A stretch of DNA of 64,000 nt from Bryopsis sp. KO-2023. Taxonomy: Eukaryota; Chlorophyta; Ulvophyceae; Bryopsidales; Bryopsidaceae. Of this stretch, positions 57,736 to 64,000 are shown piece after piece. Where the stretch lies: contig BSYQ01000003.1 of assembly GCA_030272585.1 (NCBI GenBank), positions 4,464,001 to 4,528,000 of the forward strand. The letters run 5' to 3'. The stretch's first letter is position 1. Every line of letters begins with the position of its first letter. A program made the translations under genes and the position numbers. Below the pieces are notes generated by a model. That model saw only the letters and a list, made by a program, of their open reading frames with translations, was not told the DNA's origin and made no database searches.

Positions 57736-59850
57736 ATGTTCGCCTGGCGATTAGGGAAAGCGACAAGCCCCCTGGCCGCCTTGATTGTAGTCACCTTGTG
57801 GCTTTTTCGCCTTCAGGCATGTCTAGCTATTGAAAACAATGCCCAGGAAGTAGAGTACATAGGGCTGCAGCTGACATCTTATGAGGAGAGGCAACTCGAA
57901 TTGTCACAGTCAGAGAGAATCTCGTCTCTGCGTCGAAGGTTAAGAGAGGGGTACGGCGATCAACCTCCACAGCCCACGAGGGATCGGGGACAGAGTGCAT
58001 CTCCATCGTGTAGCCCGATTCGGAAAGGCATAGATCGTGTGCGGGATGGAAGTGTCGGGTTTGAAGCCGCCCTTCATGATATGCTAAGGTGCCTTTTGGA
58101 CCGCAGAGTGGACAACCTGCTGGAAAATGATGCTCCTGAAATCATCGATGAAATGGAGGGAGGCTGGAAGAGGAAACGTACTCTCTTGCTCACAGGGCGC
58201 ATTTTGGGAGGGGGAGGAGGTATTGCTTCGGATTTGATCGGCTTTGAAGGGCTGCTTGGGGGCATTGGATTGTCTGGTGTTGGGAACAGAATCGAGAGCG
58301 GACCTCTTGGCTTTGGGATTGGGCCAGCGTTCACTGAAGTAGAGATACCGGAGTCGGAAATGCAAGGAGTGCAGCAACAGTATTCTGTCAATTATCAAAG
58401 AGGGCCCTGGAATGTGCAGACGGGCTTCCAAGTGGGTGTGATGGCTCAAGATATCGTCGATGACACTTTCTTTCTTCAACCCCCTGGAACTCCGGGGGCG
58501 GCTCCGCCGCCGGTTCTCCAAAGTCCCCAGAGCACATTTGAGCAGGCATTCACCGAGGCTTACAACATTGCATTTCCAAACGGGTATTCACAAGGGTTCA
58601 CCCAAGGCCAGGTTTCATCTGTGATCGGAGCGCCACAGATATCGATACCTTCGCTTCCAGCAAATAATCCAGAGGGATACAATGAAGGAGTTCAGGCGGG
58701 ATGGGTGCGGGGAATAACAGAAGGATACACCACAGGTTTTGAGCAAGCGAGACTTTCCGCTGTCAACAACACCGCTACTGCACAGGCAATTGTGGAAGAT
58801 TCTCCAACGACGTTACTCGCAACGACTCGAGAGGATCCAGCAGCGGTGACTGCAGTGGATACCCCAGAACCAAGCTCGCAACAGCCGCCGGATGCGGTGG
58901 AGGTCACTTTGCTGGACTTGAATGAGGATATCGAGCTTCCCAGAGTCACCGCGCAAGATGGACCTGAACAGCCAAGAATGAAAGCAGAAGAGGCTTCCTC
59001 AGGCAGTGAAGCAGTGAAGCCTGAAAATGACTTTCGCCCAGAAGAGAGACAGGATAAGGAGCAAAAGGAGGAACCAGCTGCGCCGCCTCCAGATTCAAGT
59101 AAAACTTCGCCCAAGAAGACAACCAGCACCGATGCGTTCGTCATACCCGTTGTTTGCGGTAGGTTCTCTGCCTTTCACCAAGACAGGAGCAAGAAACACA
59201 ACATAAAACACAAAATTGAAATTGGGCAGCATCGTTTTTTCTTGATGCGCTTTTTTAAACGCTTCCAAGTTTCTCTAACTGTCCAGTTCTTCCCAGGTGC
59301 CGTTGCGATTAGTATATTCTTCTTCTTGGTGGTGGCATTCTTCATCCAGAAGTATTTCAAAGCCAAGGCTGTGTCCCAAACTCTGGATGACTTCATGAAA
59401 GAAGGACAACCAAAGGGTCCGAAATCAGAGGTAAGGGCTGGCTAAGAACCATTTTTTCGCTTAAGAGGCTTTGGACGTGCACAAAAAATAACAACACTTG
59501 CGTTTTTATAGGTACCAGTGGCAGACGGTCCTGGATACTGGGGATCCATCGCCAAAGTGTTGAAATGGAATTTCGATGGTGAGGAGGATGAGGAGGCCGG
59601 CCCCCCCACAGCGAAAGTAGGGACTTCACTGGAACGTCAATCTTCAGCGTACATGAAAGACGCCACCATGTTCGACTTCTCTATTTACAACCCCGCCACA
59701 AACACGACCAGTTGCCCGAGCTCTCCCTGCCCATCTCAATATGATGGGTGCGATGATGGTCAGGAGTTCCTCCCGACCAACAGGATTTCTGCGGGTATCA
59801 GCGAGAAGACATCCAAGATTAACGTAAAAGTGAAAACGAATGGCTGGTAG
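57736..59850 (+). CDS. Novel type I membrane protein with GY-repeat segment
   Basis: Three exons, 57736-59158 (1423 bases), 59297-59430 and 59512-59850, join in phase to 631 residues. Residues 1-31 form a signal peptide (hydrophobic ALIVVTLWLFRLQACLA). A helical charged segment follows (TSYEERQLELSQSERISSLR), then a Gly/Ile-rich stretch (residues 155-205, GRILGGGGGIASDL). Residues 272-337 have a repeated aromatic/glycine pattern (NGYSQGFTQGQ, EGYNEGVQAGW, RGITEGYTTGFEQA). Then comes a long acidic, Pro/Ser/Thr-rich stalk. One transmembrane helix, AVAISIFFFLVVAFFIQKYF, lies at about 477-496 and precedes a 135-residue cytosolic tail with an acidic cluster (DGEEDEEAGPP). The topology is a large lumenal or extracellular head, stalk and cytosolic tail. 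I do not recognise the family. Confidence 0.75.
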
Positions 59851-60136
59851 AATGATTTTTAGCAGAAGATAGGGATTTGGGATGAATTTGAGACGGAGAG
59901 TTTCATGGGGGCTCCTTACCTGCATAGCAAACCATTTTTGATAACTTTTTTCTTTCAATTTAATTCTTTTAATTTATGCTTTTCTCAGAGTGCAAGCAAT
60001 TGTACATCGCAGGTGAACATCCATCCAAGGATGGCAAATCCTGTTGATTATCCAGCATTCCACAAATACTCCAAAAAACACTGCCCAACCCCCCCCCCCA
60101 AATCCCCTGGCAATTCTCTCTATCAGATCCGTTGCA

Positions 60137-62244
60137 TTACAGAAATTTGAGCAAATACACCATTATTTTCTCACAGATTTCCCAACCAAATACGAGCAAA
60201 ACCCATTCTCGAGCCAAGCACAATTGTATGAATTCGATTGACCATTTCATTATGCCAGCAATAATCCCTGTCAAGATATACTGCTTGAACTGCACAATCC
60301 CGTTATACTTGTACAGAGAAACATCTACGATTTCTGGGACAGCAGATCCGTGGCAGATTGCCTCAGGAAACTTGAGCAAATCAGCAGCTCCCTGAGACAA
60401 GCAGACAATGTTTTTGCAAGCCACCCTTGCTGCGAGGTCTGCAGCCAATGCCGTTTTCTCTTCTGGTGTGTTGGAGCAATCTCCAACAGAGAAAACATTG
60501 TCCCATCCAGTAACCTGTTGATGATCCACACCGATAAAATTAAGATGATTGTCAAAAACCAATCCACATAAACACACAGTGCAAAATGATCCAACACCAA
60601 AACGCCCAAAACTGAATTTAAAAAAAAAGGAAGAACAAGAAGAAGAGTCAGGACATTCCCTAGGTCTCAGCAACATTTGAAAAAAAAAATCGGGATATTT
60701 GATACATATAAATGTCGAATTCGTGTGCAGCACTTTGTATCCAGCAATCGTGCTATTTCATGGGTGGAAAAGCCACCGCACCTGAAGGGTTTGTCTGACT
60801 GGGATGGGCGCTGGCTTGTTTCCTTTCCCGAATTCAACACTCTCCATTTTAGCGCCATCTTCCAAGTCCAGGAATTCCGAACAGGGCGTGAACCCAATGC
60901 ATTTGTACAGCAAGTCGCCCTCCACGGTCCTTCCCTGATCGGTGGTTAAACAAACGGGTGCTCCACTCGGTGAAGAGGCGGACCAGTCATCGATTCTCTC
61001 CTCCAAGATGAGCCGGACCGATTTCGACTGGAGCCACTCCGCAGCGAACAGCCCAGCTTTCACTGGCATTCGAGCAAGAAGCCTGAAAAACTTCACAATT
61101 CTTGTTGAGGGAATATATACATAGATATAGATATATATAATACTCATTACTTATGGGTTTTTTGTCAGCATTCACCCCCATGTTTTCATTGATGAAACAA
61201 CTATTAGGGCAAAAGCAAATCAAGTCCCACTCTCGAAAAAAAGAAAGAAAAATGGTCCCAGCCCACCTATCAATGCTTGAGATGAGGGTGACTTCCTTTC
61301 TCGAACCCCACGTGCCTACGATTTCCGCAGCCAATTCGACTCCGACCGTTCCTCCACCGACAATGATCACTCTCTTGGCTTGTTTCAGGGTTTGATGTGC
61401 GGCGTCGTATTCTTCACACCTTTCCCCAACACTGCTCTGACATCACCACGTACAAAAACACAGCAAGCTAAACAAATAATCCCAATTGACTGAAAATTTC
61501 AGGATTAATTTTCAAATACACTCCCTTCGTCATGAGAACAGCATCGGGCCCCCACCCCTGTGTCAGTTTCGCACCTCCAAAACTGCATCGGATTTGATGG
61601 GCGGTGTGTATGAGGAGCCGGTGCATATAAGACAGTAATCGAAAGACACCTCCATCCCAGAGCTCAACTCGACTTTGCCTGATGCTCCACACCAAGAAAT
61701 CCAATTTTTCAGTACTTCCTTCTCATACCAGACATCAGCAAATTCCAACCAACCAAACACTTGGGATCCTTTCCTAATCGAAGAAAAAGGATTCATTTCT
61801 CATTCATTTGTGGTTGGTGCCCTTTCGCATTGTACAGGTGCGGACACCCTTTAAACCTCTACTATAAAAAAGGAAGCAAAAAAAGATCATCCTATCTTTC
61901 GAGCAATGGTGTAAGATCCACCACCCACCACAGTCCATGGGTGCTTTTCCCACAGATGAACGAGAAATTATCCGTTTTGTTTCGATTTCGAAAAATCCTG
62001 CACCATGCAGCACACCTTGAGTGATTTTCACCACCTTGCCAACCAAGACGTCGGCGGGGTGGGGTGTGACGATCGTTCTCGCATGGCTGGGCTCCACCAA
62101 ACTCCTCAGCGAGGAGGGGACGTACTCAAAGTAACCTTTGGCATCGATCAGAGTAACATCGAAGGTCTTCGATAGAAGTCGCCTGGCGGTGCGCCCAGCA
62201 AACCCACCCCCCACGATCACGACCTTTTTCTTGGAATCGGACAT
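60137..62244 (-). CDS. AIFM2/FSP1-like NAD(P)H-quinone oxidoreductase
   Basis: Two-dinucleotide-fold flavoprotein that passes electrons from NAD(P)H to quinones. Five minus-strand exons (62244-62016, 61678-61575, 61436-61267, 61082-60782, 60514-60137) join in phase to 393 residues, close to the 373 of human AIFM2. The FAD fold opens KKVVIVGGGFAGRTARRLL and continues DVTLIDAKGYFEYVPSSLRS. FDYCLICTGSSY is the ATG-like motif. The NAD(P)H fold is RVIIVGGGTVGVELAAEIVG with KEVTLISS. FSVGDCSNTPEEKTALAADL is the second FAD contact. The second exon start (61678) is fixed by phase, and the stretch before it is short for the family, so a small exon may be missing. There is no N-terminal glycine for myristoylation (MSDSKK), unlike animal FSP1, and no clear presequence. 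Confidence 0.9.
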
Positions 62245-62657
62245 TCGACCGGGTCGTTCCAAGTAGGAAATGTGTTTTGTTGTTGTGGTTGATTTTTGCG
62301 GTGGAGACTAAAAATATCCTCTCCTCGTTCGCCGAGTCGTAATATTCTCGTCATTTTTACCGACAGGATCAGCAGCCACCTCCAAAACATTGCACAAATC
62401 GAGCATCGACATTAGCGCTTGCGTTCGTGCGTGAGGTTTCCTGAACGGCAAAAACGAGAAGGAAAAGCTTGGCGAATTCGACGAAAACTGGGAAGTCCTG
62501 GTCTGGGTGAAAAGTTTCCCAGGCTGTTGAGTTGCTGGCTGAGGATTTGGGCATTGGATTGTTCCACACTCCAACATTGAATTTGTCACACCTTTCCGCA
62601 AACCCATCCGCTCCCACACCACCACCAGCCGCAACAAAGCCGATCGCCATTACAGGG
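62245..62657. promoter_or_regulatory. Divergent spacer, 413 bases
   Basis: Lies between the starts of the quinone oxidoreductase (minus) and a small membrane-protein gene (plus). It presumably carries both promoters. Frames are open on both strands in part of it, but none is supported. Confidence 0.3.
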
Positions 62658-62837
62658 ATGGCGGACCGAACGCACACCATTCCGTTTCTTGATATCGAAC
62701 TGCCTATCCCCCTCTACGACTTCGTCGTGGCCACCCTCACCGTCGGCTTGTTTTTACCGGCGGTGGTGATTGCCCATCGACTCTGTTTCGCTCGCCTGAT
62801 GCGACTGAGGGGCTACAAAGGCCGAAAGAGAGAGTGA
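62658..62837 (+). CDS. 59-residue single-pass membrane protein
   Basis: Uninterrupted frame from ATG to TGA: MADRTHTIPFLDIELPIPLY, then a transmembrane helix (FVVATLTVGLFLPAVVIAH), then a basic tail (RLCFARLMRLRGYKGRKRE). The positive C-terminus suggests the tail faces the cytosol or matrix. It resembles in form the small accessory subunits of organelle complexes, but I cannot name it. Intronless, unlike its neighbours. Coding is supported by amino-acid composition and the clean hydrophobic segment only. Confidence 0.45.
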   Translation: MADRTHTIPFLDIELPIPLYDFVVATLTVGLFLPAVVIAHRLCFARLMRLRGYKGRKRE

Positions 62838-63697
62838 TTGTGACCGCCCAGCGGCGTGTTTTTTCCTCCCCCTCGAATAATACGACCTCAGAAGATGAGG
62901 GGTTGCTTGAGGAGGGTGGAAAAATGGCAAACGCTGCAAGAGTTGGTGGGCTGCATGGAGCCAAGTCTTTGGGTGTTGAAAAATGCTCACAGGGAAAGCA
63001 ATTCCAAGAGTTGGGTGGATTTGGGGAAAATCGGGACCACTGGGGCTGAAGGGCCACAGCATCTGAGCAGTCTGGGAGGGAAATTTTGGGATGGTGAGTG
63101 GCTAAGGTGTGTTCTATGAGGATGAAAAGATTGGGGTGTATATTTGGAATGCCGGGGTGGATAACTGGAGCATCGGGGATTCACATGGGCGGGGAAAAGG
63201 GGGGGGGGGGTTGATTTGGGGAAGTTGTGCGTTTCGATACATTCAAGGGCCACATGGGAATATTGAGATTTCAAACATTGATTGTAATAATTGTTATTGT
63301 CATTCTAAAAAATGGCAGTAAAAATTGGTAAAAATTGGACGAAAAAGAATATGAAAATGTGGTCTCCGTGCAAGAGCAATCAAGCTTTTCTGAAAGGACA
63401 ATATGTGCACTTGAGGAGCACTGTGTGGAAATTTGATTTGAGCTGATTCTTCCCTTATTAATCAATGCACAGTGAATTGTGTTTGTTATAGAAATTTTAG
63501 GTGTTGTGGATATATCTTTGATGTTGGGCTTTTCTTAAACCACTGCTGTGGATTGAGTTCATGTCATGGAAACTCACAAGAAATTGCATGCCTCCATTCC
63601 CACATGAGTTCATTGATCTGGCACCTGTATGTGGGGTGCCCTGGGTTCATGCATTTTCTCACCTTCCTGTTTTTTTTTCGGGGTCTCTGTAGAGAGG
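62838..63697. other. Spacer upstream of the cardiolipin-synthase-like gene
   Basis: 3' flank of the small gene and promoter/5' UTR of the next. G12 run near 63199. No further gene seen. Confidence 0.55.
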
Positions 63698-64000
63698 ATG
63701 CGGAGTCGAATCCAAATTTCATTCAACAGTTTTGCGTTGGATGGGGTCCGATCCTTCTCTGGGAAACCGACCGATCGCAATAAATCCGAAAAAGTAGTCG
63801 ACCATCGTTCGTCGAGCGATCAGTCACACCCACGGGGGGAGGAAGGGGCACAGGATGGACTTGTGAAGTGGTTTTCCAGAGAGCTGATACGAGTTCCGAA
63901 TGCATTGTCATTGAGTAGAATGTTCTCTGGGCCGGTGATTGCACATTGGATCGTTTCAGATCAATGGCTTCTGGCGGTGTCTGGGCTGGCGATAGCTGGG
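63698..64000 (+). CDS. Cardiolipin-synthase-like CDP-alcohol phosphatidyltransferase (3' truncated by window)
   Basis: The frame from the ATG at 63698 is open for 101 codons to the window edge. It begins with a probable mitochondrial presequence (MRSRIQISFNSFALDGVRSF), passes through a polar stretch, then reads FSRELIRVPNALSLSRMFSG, PVIAHWIVSDQWLLAVSGLA. This matches the first membrane helix of CRLS1-type enzymes (consensus TIPNxLxxxRxxxxPVxGYLI...ALAGxTD). Such enzymes make cardiolipin from CDP-diacylglycerol and phosphatidylglycerol in the inner mitochondrial membrane. The catalytic D-G-x2-A-R-x8-G-x3-D-x3-D motif would lie just beyond position 64000, so phosphatidylglycerol-phosphate synthase is not excluded. 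Confidence 0.75.
   Translation, partial: MRSRIQISFNSFALDGVRSFSGKPTDRNKSEKVVDHRSSSDQSHPRGEEGAQDGLVKWFSRELIRVPNALSLSRMFSGPVIAHWIVSDQWLLAVSGLAIAG

Noticed and set aside
60089-60103. C-run followed by A at 60089
   Set aside because: Only three As follow, too short to count with the polar junctions.
1-64000. tRNA, rRNA and CRISPR features
   Set aside because: No B-box (GGTTCGANNCC) within a cloverleaf-compatible context, no rRNA core sequence, and no regularly spaced repeats were seen.

Overview
This window is nuclear DNA of an intron-rich eukaryote. Almost every recognisable gene is split by spliceosomal introns of roughly 100-500 bases with GT-AG borders (one GC-AG). Exon phases join cleanly, so most gene models below rest on uninterrupted reading through 2 to 10 exons plus family similarity read by eye. 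Genes are packed about one per 2.5-3 kb on both strands. Several point to a plastid-bearing lineage: a stand-alone indole-3-glycerol phosphate synthase, a CRM-domain protein and a UhpC/GlpT-type sugar-phosphate antiporter with organelle-type leaders, and a DUF506 protein (a family best known from plants and algae). The leaders have no obvious signal peptide in front, which fits primary plastids or mitochondria, but the lineage cannot be fixed from this window. Introns and spacers are crowded with homopolymer runs.

Layout. 1-2321 (+) IGPS, 5' end incomplete. 4127-5470 (-) an unassigned beta-propeller-like protein, divergent from 5778-8607 (+) cytosolic seryl-tRNA synthetase. 9204-10003 (-) an acidic protein. 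11446-13719 (+) Pelota/Dom34. 15350-19581 (+) a VHS-GAT endocytic adaptor. 19582-23830 is mostly repeats and homopolymer DNA with one weak gene. 23831-27348 (-) UhpC/GlpT-type transporter. 29009-31361 (-) ammonium transporter. 31971-35966 (-) P4-ATPase lipid flippase. 36729-39692 (-) ACOT9-type acyl-CoA thioesterase, divergent over 155 bases from 39848-40683 (+) CRM-domain protein. 41401-43859 (-) pantothenate synthetase. 44383-45349 two abutting PIF/Harbinger-like MITEs. 45849-47528 (+) DUF506 protein. 49688-50971 (+) succinate dehydrogenase cytochrome b subunit. 52123-52631 (-) a KEN-box microprotein. 53455-57219 (-) two novel genes, one secreted. 57736-59850 (+) a novel type I membrane protein. 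60137-62244 (-) an AIFM2/FSP1-like NAD(P)H-quinone oxidoreductase. 62658-62837 (+) a 59-residue membrane protein. 63698-64000 (+) the start of a cardiolipin-synthase-like enzyme cut by the window edge.

The genes are mostly housekeeping: amino-acid and pantothenate synthesis, nitrogen uptake, organelle metabolite exchange, lipid handling, translation and ribosome rescue, endocytosis. I see no operon-like cluster. Mitochondrial membrane and lipid functions recur on the right (thioesterase, SdhC, quinone oxidoreductase, cardiolipin synthase), but that may be chance. The most unusual structural signals are the strand-polar T-run/G-run junctions, which recur at many sites, and the two MITEs that share one TTA target.
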